A DNA stretch of 64,000 nt from Primorskyibacter marinus. GTDB lineage: Bacteria > Pseudomonadota > Alphaproteobacteria > Rhodobacterales > Rhodobacteraceae. Positions 26,537 to 35,135 of the stretch are shown here, piece by piece. The notes beneath the pieces were generated by a model. It ran no database searches and was not told where the DNA came from. It saw nothing but the letters and a program-made list of their open reading frames with translations. The DNA is taken from NCBI RefSeq assembly GCF_003313245.1, contig NZ_QJSD01000007.1:1-64000 (forward strand), read 5' to 3'. The first letter of the stretch is position 1. Each line of letters opens with the position of its first letter. The position numbers were made by a program, and so were the translations under genes.

Positions 26537-28241
26537 CGTCAATCCATTGCCGCAAGCCATTAAGCTTTTGAACCAAATCACTTTCGCGAATGTCATTATC
26601 TTCGAGACATGCGGCAATCGCATTAGCCCATTCCGCGCCAAAATCTTGACGTTTGAACCAGTCCTTTTCTTTTGCAGTTCGACCGAGAGCAGCCCTCAAT
26701 TCCTGAGTGTCGACCCAATTCTCAAAATTCGGTTCAAAACCGGCACCGAAACGACTTTGAATCTGGGCAATGAGCGAGGGGTCGTTTCCAATAATGGCAC
26801 GAGCCGTCTCAAAAGAAGACATGATGCCTTCCCAAGGTAGATCGCAAAAAACACGCTCTTCAATTGAGGTGCCGTCGTTCCATTTCACTACGAATATTCC
26901 GACGGCCTGAAGTTCAGCCGCATGAGCATCGCTGAAATGGATATCTTCGTCAGAATCGGCCAGTACGGCAACGTTGTATCCAAGCTCTTTCAATCCGGTA
27001 GCCGTAACTCTAATATTTCCGGCACCAGCCGCATCGAAGAGAGCGACTCCACGATAGGCAAACGCCTCTAATCCGCGGTTGTCAGACCAGTGGCCGTCTA
27101 AGCCGCGCAGAAACCCCACTTCAGTTGCCCCCTCACATACGATGATGTTGGGTGCGAGAAATGCCTCAGCACCTGATCTAATTTTCCCCTGCATGATATC
27201 TGAAATACCCGATTTATTAGCATCGACAACCTCGACGCGGCCGGCATTGCAATGAACGACATGCAGATCTGCAATTGTCAGTTCTCTGAGCACTACTGGC
27301 GAATGCGTAGTCAGAAAGTATTGTCCAGAAGTATCGTCCTTTAAGTGTTTCAATAAGCGAGCAATACGATGCGGTTCGAGGCCAACCTCCACCTCGTCGA
27401 ACAGAGTAATATGAGGCGCCATAAGGGCCTGTTTTTGCATGCCGGTGGTCAACATCCTCTTCGAACCCAATCCCAAAAGGCGCAGTGGGATATCACCGTC
27501 ATGCAATGCCAGGCCTGCTACACGAACGTTGATTGCGTCGGCATCGAGGTGTGCATTGAAAGATGATTGTACCGCAACGCCCAGAGAACGCGCGGTAATC
27601 TCAGCCGTCGCGGCTACGGCGTCGAAAGCGTTCAGGTCTTCAGTGCGGCGTGTCTCCAGTGCTGCTTTGGCAGCTCGCGCTGCGCCTGCGAGAGATGAGT
27701 TTATGTTCCCTGTTTCTGTAAGCTGGCTCAATATCGAGCCGCGGGACCAAGTTAGGTGTCGATCCGACGTCGTTCCAATAAGGCTGACAGCTACTTTGGC
27801 CCTGTCTGCGGCCTTGAATGGTATACCGGCAGCATCGTCGTCTTTGATGACAGACCAAATGGGCTCAAGATCTTCACCAACTGACAGACGAACCGTCAAT
27901 GCGTCTTCGAGGCCTTCTCCTGGATCTTCTACCCTGCTACCGGTCGCAACGTCCCATCCACTGAGCCAGTGTCCATATTTCTCAAGATCTCTGAATTCGT
28001 CAGGAAGGTCCCCAAGCACGGCTTCTATGAGAACGGGATTTTCTGGTCTGCATTGGTAAAAATCAGCATCGTCAAAAGATAAGTTCCAATGCGGATGAAA
28101 TAAGCGCCGAACGGCTTCGAGGAGCGTCGACTTTCTGGCGTCACCACGACCAACTAAACAAAGGAGCCTTCTGTCTGGAATAGTCCAATCGAGTTCACGG
28201 ATGCCCCGAAAGCTTCTTATTTTCAGATGTCGAATCCGCAT
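26529..28241 (-). CDS. gajA: Gabija-type OLD-family ATPase/TOPRIM nuclease GajA
   Basis: This 570-residue protein has an ABC-type ATPase domain and C-terminal TOPRIM nuclease domain. It shows Walker A GRGDARKST (31-39), signature-like LGLGSKRM (about 255), Walker B ITLFDEVEVGLEP (about 278-290) and switch FLTTHSP (about 310). The TOPRIM part has the catalytic Glu in IIVCEGATEV (about 369), the Asp pair in VLADSDED (about 427), and a late Lys in VVKWND. GajA of Bacillus cereus is 578 residues with the same layout; it is a DNA-nicking nuclease regulated by nucleotides and assembles with GajB. No promoter is evident in 28242-28460, which otherwise is empty. Confidence 0.82.
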   Translation of the reverse strand: MRIRHLKIRSFRGIRELDWTIPDRRLLCLVGRGDARKSTLLEAVRRLFHPHWNLSFDDADFYQCRPENPVLIEAVLGDLPDEFRDLEKYGHWLSGWDVATGSRVEDPGEGLEDALTVRLSVGEDLEPIWSVIKDDDAAGIPFKAADRAKVAVSLIGTTSDRHLTWSRGSILSQLTETGNINSSLAGAARAAKAALETRRTEDLNAFDAVAATAEITARSLGVAVQSSFNAHLDADAINVRVAGLALHDGDIPLRLLGLGSKRMLTTGMQKQALMAPHITLFDEVEVGLEPHRIARLLKHLKDDTSGQYFLTTHSPVVLRELTIADLHVVHCNAGRVEVVDANKSGISDIMQGKIRSGAEAFLAPNIIVCEGATEVGFLRGLDGHWSDNRGLEAFAYRGVALFDAAGAGNIRVTATGLKELGYNVAVLADSDEDIHFSDAHAAELQAVGIFVVKWNDGTSIEERVFCDLPWEGIMSSFETARAIIGNDPSLIAQIQSRFGAGFEPNFENWVDTQELRAALGRTAKEKDWFKRQDFGAEWANAIAACLEDNDIRESDLVQKLNGLRQWIDDV

Positions 28242-28460
28242 TACTCTGAAACATCCTTTTGAATAAAATCAGCCATTCTGAATCAATCTTAGACTGCGGC
28301 ACGGCTATCAAGATGTCCAACGAGAATGTCTGCTTCGAACACATAACATAGCCGTGTTCGCTTCAGCAGGGAATGGCCGGAAACCGCCGATTCTGTGGAA
28401 AAACAGCCATTCGCGAGCGCAGAATATCGGTGGCCGACAAAGATGTGCGCGCCTTTCTTA

Positions 28461-28742
28461 TCAGGCTATGCGCGTTTGCTGCGGTGCAGGAAAGATCTTC
28501 GCCAGTTTCCGGAGGTTTTGGGCGGTTGCGGCGAGGAGGAATTCGTCATTTGCGCCGCATGGACCACGTAATCGGAGCCGCCCCAAGCCAAGGATGCGTT
28601 TGAGGTGCGCGAAGAGCATCTCGACCTTCTTCCGGAGCTTCATGGAGATGTCGTATTGCTTGGTCTTTGCGATGTCTCGGGCAACCTGGCGGGCGTCTCC
28701 GGCAAACAAGGGGCGGTTCATGCGACGTACAGGGAGCAACAC
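28461..28742 (-). pseudogene. Truncated IS1182-type transposase, C-terminal fragment
   Basis: This reads ARDIAKTKQYDIS, then KLRKKVEMLFAHLKRIL, LGRLRLRGP and ATAQNLRKLAK on the minus strand, the typical C-terminal end of IS1182-family transposases. The catalytic N-terminal two-thirds are absent; upstream sequence (28743 onward) gives no continuation. It is a remnant of an insertion sequence at the right edge of the defence island. Confidence 0.72.
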
Positions 28743-28745
28743 TTC

Positions 28746-29251
28746 TTAAAAAGACGGACAACTGCAGCAATGCACCTGCGAACTTGTTTTCGACCTGTCT
28801 CCGTGCTCTGCGATTGTGACCCAACAGTCCGCGACATATCTATTAAGTTTCTCGGTGATGGCACAGATTTGCACCAGCATTTTCCCGCAAATAGCTGACA
28901 TTGGTGAATGCCACAGCGAACGATCGCAGTCCGCTGATCCCGGCAGAACCTACCTCCTGTCGATTGACGCACAACACCGAAAAAACTCTCTCCAGAGTCG
29001 CAACTAAAGCATTCGACAGAGTCTCAAAAAAATCCTTCGTCTAAGTAGGCTTTGGCCAATGTCGTTGTTGATCGCTGAGACAGACCGCAACCGCACCTGA
29101 AGAAAGGAACCACGCACATCCCCCGCCGACCGCCGGTCCCGACGCCTTGGACATGAGGCGCGAGACCCGGCGCCCGCCGACACACGGACCTCCACCCTTT
29201 TTGACTCGGGACGATTCCCGGACCGACACAACGAAATAAAGGAGGCCCACT
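28746..29251. other. Non-coding stretch between IS remnant and small genes
   Basis: About 500 bp without a supportable gene. The last 20 bp contain a strong ribosome site (AAAGGAGG) for the gene at 29252, and a short inverted repeat CGGGA-CGAT-TCCCG lies about 40 bp before it. Confidence 0.4.
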
Positions 29252-29641
29252 ATGTACCACACCAAAATTCAACCAGGTTCGGATCTACGCGACATGCCGA
29301 CCGGAGAACTGGCGCTGCGGGCGTATCTGTCCGAACACGAAGCAGCGCTCGGCCATGCCGCAGTCCTGCTGGCCGATCGGCGCGGCGCACGGCTGATCAA
29401 TGGCATCAAGGACGGCTTGGGCCAGCCCGGGCCGTTGACCACCCGCCTGCGGCGCCGCCTTCTGGAGCTGCGCGGGCTGCTGTTTCTCGAGCATGGCGAC
29501 GACTCGGAGGAATTCGACCTCGTCGCGATACTGGAGCCCGATGATCCGGCGGTTCCCGAGATCTGCCTCCTTGCGGATGGGCTCGACGACGCCCTGCGCA
29601 GCGCGGCCATCTTCCCCACTCCAGACTTTCGGGTAGCGTGA
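29252..29641 (+). CDS. Unknown protein A of a three-gene cluster
   Basis: This is a 129-residue protein that I do not recognise. The N-terminus is helical and charged (LRAYLSEHEAALGHAAVLLADRR region, about 23-45), followed by Arg-rich TTRLRRRLLELRG (about 63-75) and an acidic C-terminal half (DDSEEFDLVAILEPDDP, about 83-99). No signal peptide or membrane segment is seen. The ribosome site AAAGGAGG is excellent, so the gene is very likely real. It is followed by two more small plus-strand genes of high GC with a shared terminator after the third. Confidence 0.6.
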   Translation: MYHTKIQPGSDLRDMPTGELALRAYLSEHEAALGHAAVLLADRRGARLINGIKDGLGQPGPLTTRLRRRLLELRGLLFLEHGDDSEEFDLVAILEPDDPAVPEICLLADGLDDALRSAAIFPTPDFRVA

Positions 29642-29645
29642 TTGA

Positions 29646-29682
29646 CTGGCCTACGCCCGCCTCGCGCCAGGGCGTGGGCCAG
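29646..29682 (+). terminator. GC-rich stem-loop after the 29252 gene
   Basis: CTGGCCTACGCCC pairs with GGGCGTGGGCCAG (12 of 13 positions) across an 11-base loop. It starts 5 bp after the stop codon but lacks a U-tract. It may attenuate transcription or stabilise the upstream mRNA. Confidence 0.4.
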
Positions 29683-29887
29683 CCGATCACAAAAAATGCA
29701 CCGACCCGCAGATTTTTCCTTCGTCCCGGAGCAAAACGACCAATGTTCTTGTTACCAGCGCCACACATTAGCCATTGAGACCGCCAAAGAGGAGACCAAC
29801 GGACACCGAACCCTTCCTGCAATGCACGGAACATGACGCCGATGAATCAGGCAAACCACCGTTCACGCATGCAAAAGGGAGACAGCC

Positions 29888-30238
29888 ATGCAAAACACCA
29901 CCACTATCGACACCGAGCAGGTCCGCTATGATGCGGTCGCCGACACGCAAAAGCACCTCCGCCAGCACGGAGCAAGCTTGTGCGACCTGCTCGACGCGCT
30001 CGATGATCCCGCAGGATTTGAGGCCTTCTGCGTGCTCCATTCGGGTCTTGCGGCACCGTTTCCGGATGCCGATACCGTCAACGCCGCGCTGCGCGATATC
30101 CGGCGCATTATTGCTGCGCAATCGGCGTCTTTGCTCGAGCGGATTTCACGAGAGCGCAACCTTTACGCAGCGGAAGCCGCGCATTGGCATGGTGCGCGGC
30201 TGAGCGATCTGATCGCGCGGTTTCGACATGTCGGATAG
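29888..30238 (+). CDS. Unknown protein B of a three-gene cluster
   Basis: This 116-residue protein appears mostly helical, with no recognised domain. A segment SLCDLLDALDDPAGFEAFCVLHSG (described by its ends; about 30-53) and a C-terminal RNLYAAEAAHWHGARLSDL (about 90-108) are the distinctive parts. ATG 29888 follows AAAAGGGAGA. The end overlaps the next gene by 11 bp, so the two are probably coupled. It has no Cys-rich or catalytic motif visible. Confidence 0.55.
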   Translation: MQNTTTIDTEQVRYDAVADTQKHLRQHGASLCDLLDALDDPAGFEAFCVLHSGLAAPFPDADTVNAALRDIRRIIAAQSASLLERISRERNLYAAEAAHWHGARLSDLIARFRHVG

Positions 30239-30617
30239 GCTCCTGCCGCCGTGCGCGTGGGAAGCGCGAGGGCTGGATGAAGATCCGCATTCTGCACAAC
30301 TGGCGCAGGACATCTGCGATGTGACAGCGTGGCTTTGCGTGAAATATCATGTCCCATCGGTCCGGCTCTGGCTGTACCGACATCGATGGCAGCGGGGTCG
30401 ACTGATTACAGGTGTGCATGCGCTTGCTTCCCACGGAAAATCACTCCGCGTGCTGTCCGGTGCCGAGGCGGCATTCCTCGCGATTGGCTATGAGTTTCGC
30501 GATACCGGCGGGGGAATTCTCGCCCATCCCCTCTGCGAAGCCGACCTCTCCCAGCACCAAGTTTTGCGGGCCTACGCCCGCGTGGAGGCTGCCTTGCGAC
30601 AGTCGCTCTTCTCGTAA
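30228..30617 (+). CDS. Unknown protein C of a three-gene cluster
   Basis: This 129-residue protein has no recognised domain. It contains several aromatic residues in the middle (YHVPSVRLWLYRHRWQRG, about 40-57) and a C-terminal helix (HQVLRAYARVEAALRQSL). It begins within the end of the previous gene (11-bp overlap) and is followed by a strong intrinsic terminator, so it is the last gene of a small operon. I assign no function. Confidence 0.55.
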   Translation: MSDRLLPPCAWEARGLDEDPHSAQLAQDICDVTAWLCVKYHVPSVRLWLYRHRWQRGRLITGVHALASHGKSLRVLSGAEAAFLAIGYEFRDTGGGILAHPLCEADLSQHQVLRAYARVEAALRQSLFS

Positions 30618-30635
30618 ACCCATCAGAAACCAATG

Positions 30636-30662
30636 AAAGGGCGGCTCCAGCCGCCCTTTTTC
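30636..30662 (+). terminator. Strong intrinsic terminator
   Basis: AAAGGGCGGCT-CC-AGCCGCCCTTT is a perfect 11-bp stem followed by TTC, with the U-run partly in the stem. It starts 18 bp after the stop of the 30228 gene. Confidence 0.8.
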
Positions 30663-30916
30663 GTGTTCGCTCATCGCTCACCCACGACCGCCGACACATC
30701 GGCTAAGCGTGACCGCATCAGGTCACGTCCTGGTCGATCTTGTCTTGACCGTGAACCCAGCGACAGCATGATGAACCTGTGACCTATCCAGGCGCTGCCT
30801 CGTCAATCCATCAGAAAACTTCCGTAGAAAGATTTTGGTCTCGCGTGTTCGGAACCCATATCCCGTGGGACAGAGTCGAACCTTCGTTCGCACGCAATCG
30901 GCTGAAATATCGGCGA

Positions 30917-30947
30917 AATCGGGCGTTTCCGCCCGATTGACCCTTTT
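30917..30947 (+). terminator. Stem-loop in the empty stretch before nrdJ
   Basis: AATCGGGC-GTTTCC-GCCCGATT forms an 8-bp stem followed by GACCCTTTTT on the plus strand. It lies in the stretch 30663-31017, which holds no gene that can be supported; it may terminate transcription reaching nrdJ's 3' side. Confidence 0.45.
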
Positions 30948-31017
30948 TGCTTGCAAAATAGACATTTCAGCCCGGCCAGTGGCTAATAATTGGTAGTCAG
31001 ATCAAGAAACGCCCATT

Positions 31018-33513
31018 TCATCCAGAACATTTGCTGTGTCCGCAGGAGGAGCAGGTCAGGCAGCCTTCGGCCATGATCATTGTGTACTGGCCGCAGGATG
31101 GGCAGGCGGGGCCTTTGGGGGTGTCGAGGCCGACGACCTGGGCCTGGGGGTCGGATTTCAGGCCCATGCCTTCGCCTTCGAGAAAGCCGATGGCGATGAG
31201 GTGTTGTTCGATCACGCCGCCGATGGCTGCGAGGATTGAGGGGATGTATTTGCCTTTCACCCATGCGCCGCCGCGCGGGTCGAAGACGGCTTTCAGTTCC
31301 TCGACGACGAAGGACACATCGCCGCCACGCCGGAACACGGCCGAGATCATGCGGGTCAGCGCCACGGTCCAGGCGAAATGCTCCATGTTCTTGGAGTTGA
31401 TGAACACCTCGAACGGGCGCCTGCGCCCGCCGACGATAAGATCGTTGATTGTCAGATAGATGGCGTGCTCGCTATCGGGCCATTTCAGCTTGTAGGTGGC
31501 ACCTTCGAGCGTCTGTGGCCGGTCGAGCGGTTCGGACATGTAGATCACGTCGCCATGGGGGGTTTGCGGCTCGGCATCGGTGGTGGCGAGGATTTCTGGT
31601 GCCGCTTCACTTCCGACAATCTCACCAAGTGACACATTCAGAACTTTTGCCACTTTGGACAAACGTTCTAGCGTGGGATCTTTTCCGTCTTTGATAATCC
31701 CATGCAAATATCCGTGGCTCAAACCTGCTTCGAGCGATACCTGCCGCATCGTTGTTCCGCGCGCGTCAATGAGGTTGGTGATAATTTCACGGAAATCCTT
31801 TCTGATCGCAGGGCTCTCCTCCGACACGCTCAACACACTCCCCGTCACATCGTTCGGGCGGTAGGTGGTGCAGCCTTTGCAGCCGGACTCGAAGGCCTCC
31901 ATATACACGTCCTTGAACGCCTCGAACGAGATGTCCTCGGGGCAGTTGATCGTTTTGGAGATCGAGCTGTCCACCCATTTCTGGGCTGCCGCCTGCATCT
32001 TGACGTGGTCCAGCGGTGCAAGCGTCTGGGCGTTGACGAAATAATCCGGCAGATCTGCATCGCCGAACTTGTCGCGCCACATTTGCACGGCGTAATCGAC
32101 AACCTCTTCCTCGGTGCGCGAGCCGTCTTTTTGCAGCACTTTGCGGGTGTAGGCATAGGCAAAGACCGGCTCGATCCCGCTGGATACGTTGCCCGCGTAA
32201 AGCGAGATCGTTCCGGTGGGCGCGATCGAGGTCAGCAGCGCGTTGCGGATGCCGTGTTCGGCAATGGCGGCACGGACGTCATCGTCCATTTTTTGCATGG
32301 TGCCCGAAGCCAGGTATTTTTCGGCATCGAACAGCGGAAAAGCCCCCTTTTCCTTCGCCAGTTCGACGCTTGCCAGATAGGCGGCGCGGGCGATGGCATG
32401 CAGCCAACGCTCTGTCTGCTGTGCCGCCTCATCCGATCCGTAGCGAATGCCGCACATCAGCAACGCATCTGCCAGCCCGGTCACGCCCAGACCGATGCGG
32501 CGCTTGTTCATCGCCTCCTGGCGCTGTTGCTCCAGCGGAAAGCGGCTGGCATCCACGGTATTGTCCATCATCCGGATCGCCACGGCCACCAGTTTGGACA
32601 GCGCAGCCTCGTCGATCTGCGCGCCTGTCTCGAACGGGCGATCGACCAGACGGGCGAGGTTGACCGACCCCAACAGGCAGGCACCATAAGGCGGAAGGGG
32701 CTGTTCGCCGCAGGGATTGGTTGCGGCGATGGTTTCCACATAGCTGAGGTTGTTGGCCTGATTGATCCGGTCAATAAAGATCACGCCCGGTTCCGCGTAG
32801 TCATAGGTTGCGCGCATGATCCGGTTCCACAGATCGCGCGCCTTGACGGTGTGATAGATCTTGCCGTCGAATTGCAGATCCCAACTGCCGTCGGATTTCA
32901 CCGCGTCCATGAAGGCATCCGTGACCAGCACCGACAGGTTGAACATCCGCAGGCGCGCGCTGTCAGCCTTGGCGCTGATGAAATCCTCAACATCCGGGTG
33001 GTCGCAGCGCATTGTCGCCATCATCGCGCCACGGCGTGACCCCGCTGACATGATCGTGCGGCACATCGCGTCCCAGACATCCATGAACGACAGCGGACCA
33101 GAGGCATCGGCGGCCACGCCTTTGACATCTGCCCCACGCGGCCGGATGGTCGAAAAATCATAGCCGATGCCACCGCCCTGCTGCATGGTCAGCGCGGCTT
33201 CTCTCAGCATCTCGAAGATGCCACCCATGCTGTCGGGCACGGTGCCCATCACAAAGCAGTTGAACAGCGTCACCGCCCGCCCGGTGCCTGCCCCCGCCGT
33301 GATTCGGCCCGCTGGCAGAAACTGAAAATCCTCCAGCGCACCGTAGAACCGATCCTGCCACAGATCAGCGTCGTCCTCGACAGAGGCGAGCGCGCGGGCG
33401 ATGCGGCGCCAGCTATCCTCGACGGTCTGGTCGACAGGCGTTCCATCAGCCTCTTTCAGCCGGTACTTCATGTCCCAGATCTGTTCAGAGATCGGCACGG
33501 CGAAACGGGTCAT
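31018..33513 (-). CDS. nrdJ: Adenosylcobalamin-dependent (class II) ribonucleotide reductase with inserted HTH domain
   Basis: This 831-residue NrdJ makes deoxyribonucleotides using vitamin B12. Reductase motifs are LFNCFVMG (83-90), NPCGEQPLPPYGACLLGS (266-283), TSIAPTGTISL (428-438), GCKGCTTYRP (544-553) and a C-terminal redox cysteine cluster (CPSCG 804-808; CLTCSSCG 818-825). I chose ATG 33513; the frame is open to 33714 but that part lies beyond the promoter and is not NrdJ-like. Residues about 568-632 form an XRE-type helix-turn-helix (MRQVSLEAGLSHGYLHGII, then LERLSKVAKVLNVS) where other NrdJ have a short linker. Its DNA (31612-31815) is visibly AT-richer than the flanks. Confidence 0.9.
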   Translation of the reverse strand: MTRFAVPISEQIWDMKYRLKEADGTPVDQTVEDSWRRIARALASVEDDADLWQDRFYGALEDFQFLPAGRITAGAGTGRAVTLFNCFVMGTVPDSMGGIFEMLREAALTMQQGGGIGYDFSTIRPRGADVKGVAADASGPLSFMDVWDAMCRTIMSAGSRRGAMMATMRCDHPDVEDFISAKADSARLRMFNLSVLVTDAFMDAVKSDGSWDLQFDGKIYHTVKARDLWNRIMRATYDYAEPGVIFIDRINQANNLSYVETIAATNPCGEQPLPPYGACLLGSVNLARLVDRPFETGAQIDEAALSKLVAVAIRMMDNTVDASRFPLEQQRQEAMNKRRIGLGVTGLADALLMCGIRYGSDEAAQQTERWLHAIARAAYLASVELAKEKGAFPLFDAEKYLASGTMQKMDDDVRAAIAEHGIRNALLTSIAPTGTISLYAGNVSSGIEPVFAYAYTRKVLQKDGSRTEEEVVDYAVQMWRDKFGDADLPDYFVNAQTLAPLDHVKMQAAAQKWVDSSISKTINCPEDISFEAFKDVYMEAFESGCKGCTTYRPNDVTGSVLSVSEESPAIRKDFREIITNLIDARGTTMRQVSLEAGLSHGYLHGIIKDGKDPTLERLSKVAKVLNVSLGEIVGSEAAPEILATTDAEPQTPHGDVIYMSEPLDRPQTLEGATYKLKWPDSEHAIYLTINDLIVGGRRRPFEVFINSKNMEHFAWTVALTRMISAVFRRGGDVSFVVEELKAVFDPRGGAWVKGKYIPSILAAIGGVIEQHLIAIGFLEGEGMGLKSDPQAQVVGLDTPKGPACPSCGQYTMIMAEGCLTCSSCGHSKCSG

Positions 33514-33547
33514 GGCAAGTCCTATGGCAACTGGAAGAAGGCTTGTC

Positions 33548-33576
33548 AGATTAGGCCGCCGGGGGGCTGCGGTCAA
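33548..33576 (-). promoter_or_regulatory. nrdJ promoter
   Basis: -35 TTGACC (33571-33576), 17-bp spacer and -10 TAATCT (33548-33553) lie 34 bp before the nrdJ start codon. A good sigma-70-type match. No cobalamin-riboswitch B12 box is evident upstream, and 33577-33900 contains no gene. Confidence 0.65.
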
Positions 33577-33913
33577 GCAGACCGGTCGCTCCATCTTGCC
33601 ACGAGGACGCGGCAGAAACGGACTCCGCCGAAGAATAAATACACGCTCTGAAAAGAAAGAAGTTTCAGCCTTTATAAAATATTTTTTATAACAATAACAA
33701 CGTATTGACGCCAATACTCAAACATGATCAGTGCCGCGCAGAGTGCCGTGCAAGGGTGTTTCAGTCGTTGTGAGTAGGCTGAGCATCCCGGTCGAAAGAC
33801 CATGCGCCATGATGTTAGTGTTCATGTTCGGTATTGTTTCTGTTGCGCTTGCACGGTGCACATCCCGGTTCGGAACACTTTGGTGAGTGGCCAGAGTTTC
33901 TGAACCGGGGACA

Positions 33914-33941
33914 TTGCCGCTGCCGCCCGGCAGGCTACAAT
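33914..33941 (+). promoter_or_regulatory. Promoter for a probably leaderless DUF1489 mRNA
   Basis: -35 TTGCCG (33914-33919), 16-bp spacer and -10 TACAAT (33936-33941). The expected transcription start falls at about 33948, i.e. on or next to the ATG at 33949, and there is no ribosome site before it. Confidence 0.5.
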
Positions 33942-33948
33942 GATCGCC

Positions 33949-34383
33949 ATGACGACTCGTTTCACCAATCTCATCAAGCTCAGCGTCGGCAGCGAAAGCG
34001 TCGAATCCATGGCGGACTGGCAAACGTCGCGCCGTGCGCAGACGGCCGACGGGTTACCGCGGCACGTCACGCGGATGTGGCCAAAACGCAGCGAAGCGAT
34101 CCTCAATGGCGGATCGCTGTATTGGGTCATCAAGGGGCTGGTGCAATGTCGGCAGCGCGTGTTGCGACTGGATGAGGTCACCGGCGAAGACGGCATCCGC
34201 CGCTGCGCCATCGTACTGGATCCGGAAATCATCCGTGTTGCACCCTCGCAAAAACGCCCCTTCCAAGGCTGGCGCTATTTGCAACCAGAAGATTCGCCCG
34301 CCGATCTGGGCGCGCGCCGCGCCTCCGAAGACAGTTTGCCGCCGGAACTGGCGGGCGCGCTGGCCGAGATTGGCGTGCTTTGA
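33949..34383 (+). CDS. DUF1489 family protein
   Basis: This 144-residue protein is conserved in alphaproteobacteria, function unknown. Family hallmarks are a LIKLSVGSESVESMADWQ start (about 5-22), VTRMWPKRSEAILNGGSLYWVIKG (given by its ends), ILRLDEVTG-type centre and RPFQGWRYLQPED (about 100-112). An upstream in-frame ATG at 33940 overlaps the -10 box, so 33949 is preferred. It is soluble, with no signal peptide. It lies between nrdJ (divergent) and hisG (convergent). I know of no established role. Confidence 0.8.
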   Translation: MTTRFTNLIKLSVGSESVESMADWQTSRRAQTADGLPRHVTRMWPKRSEAILNGGSLYWVIKGLVQCRQRVLRLDEVTGEDGIRRCAIVLDPEIIRVAPSQKRPFQGWRYLQPEDSPADLGARRASEDSLPPELAGALAEIGVL

Positions 34384-34398
34384 TCGCAGCGTTTGCGC

Positions 34399-34418
34399 CA
34401 TGCGCTGAACAGCGCATG
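34399..34418. terminator. Stem-loop between convergent DUF1489 and hisG
   Basis: CATGCGCTG-AA-CAGCGCATG is a perfect 9-bp stem in the 59-bp gap between the two convergent stops. There is no U-tract, so it is a weak bidirectional terminator candidate. Confidence 0.45.
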
Positions 34419-34442
34419 CAGCGACAGGTGCGGTGCCTGCCC

Positions 34443-35135
34443 CTAAAGGCCCAGCCTGTCCAGCAACTGCTTCAATGCCGCGCGTTCCGCCACGGACTTC
34501 TGCGCCTTGCGGCTGCGGAACAGTGTCGCCTGGGATCGCAGGATCGGCCCGTCGCCCAAAATCTTCAGGTGGTTCGCGCGCAGCGTCTCGCCGGTCGAGG
34601 TGATATCGGCAATCGCCTCGGCCGTCAGGTTCTTAACCGTGCCTTCGGTGGCACCCTGACTGTCGACAAGCTGGTAATCGGCCACCCCACCTGCCCGCAG
34701 GTAATCCCGCACCAGCCGGTGATATTTCGTTGCAATCCGTAGCCTGTGGCCATGTTCGGCCCGAAACGCCGAAGCCACCGCATCGAGATCGTCCAGACAG
34801 TCGACATCCACCCAGCAACTCGGCACCGCAACGATGAGATCGGCGAACCCGAAACCAAGCGCGGCCATCTCTTCGACCTGCTGATCCCATTGCACCAGCT
34901 TTTCGCGGACAAGATCGGTGCCGGTCACGCCAAGATGCAACCGCCCCGCCGCAAGCTCGCGCGGAATCTCTCCGGCCGAAAGCAGTACAAGCTGCACGTC
35001 CTCCACCCCGTCGACCTTGCCGGAATATTCGCGTTCCGACCCGGTGCGCGACAGGGTCACGCCGCGTTCGCCGAACCAGTCGAACGTCTTTTCCATCAAC
35101 CGCCCCTTGGACGGCACACCCAGTTTGACGGTCAT
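34443..35135 (-). CDS. hisG: ATP phosphoribosyltransferase, short form (HisG)
   Basis: This 230-residue enzyme catalyses the first step of histidine synthesis, joining ATP and PRPP. It starts LGVPSKGRLMEKT and contains the PRPP loop-like ATEGTVKNLTAEAIADITSTGETLRAN region near residues 158-185 (ends given). It is of the short type lacking the C-terminal regulatory domain, which requires HisZ; the hisZ gene lies directly upstream and overlaps by 4 bp. Feedback inhibition by histidine probably acts through the HisG-HisZ complex. Cytoplasmic. Confidence 0.92.
   Translation of the reverse strand: MTVKLGVPSKGRLMEKTFDWFGERGVTLSRTGSEREYSGKVDGVEDVQLVLLSAGEIPRELAAGRLHLGVTGTDLVREKLVQWDQQVEEMAALGFGFADLIVAVPSCWVDVDCLDDLDAVASAFRAEHGHRLRIATKYHRLVRDYLRAGGVADYQLVDSQGATEGTVKNLTAEAIADITSTGETLRANHLKILGDGPILRSQATLFRSRKAQKSVAERAALKQLLDRLGL

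Noticed and set aside
26537-26641. Longer gajB start
   Set aside because: Would overlap gajA by over 100 bp; ATG 26536 gives the usual short overlap and family length.
30723-30965. 80-residue open frame on the minus strand before nrdJ
   Set aside because: No ribosome site, no recognisable protein features, and it contains a terminator-like stem-loop; likely chance.
33514-33714. Longer N-terminus of nrdJ
   Set aside because: The extra 67 residues are not NrdJ-like and would span the -10/-35 promoter; ATG 33513 has a ribosome site.
33577-33900. Cobalamin riboswitch upstream of nrdJ
   Set aside because: No B12-box (GCCACTG-type) sequence or compatible helices were found.
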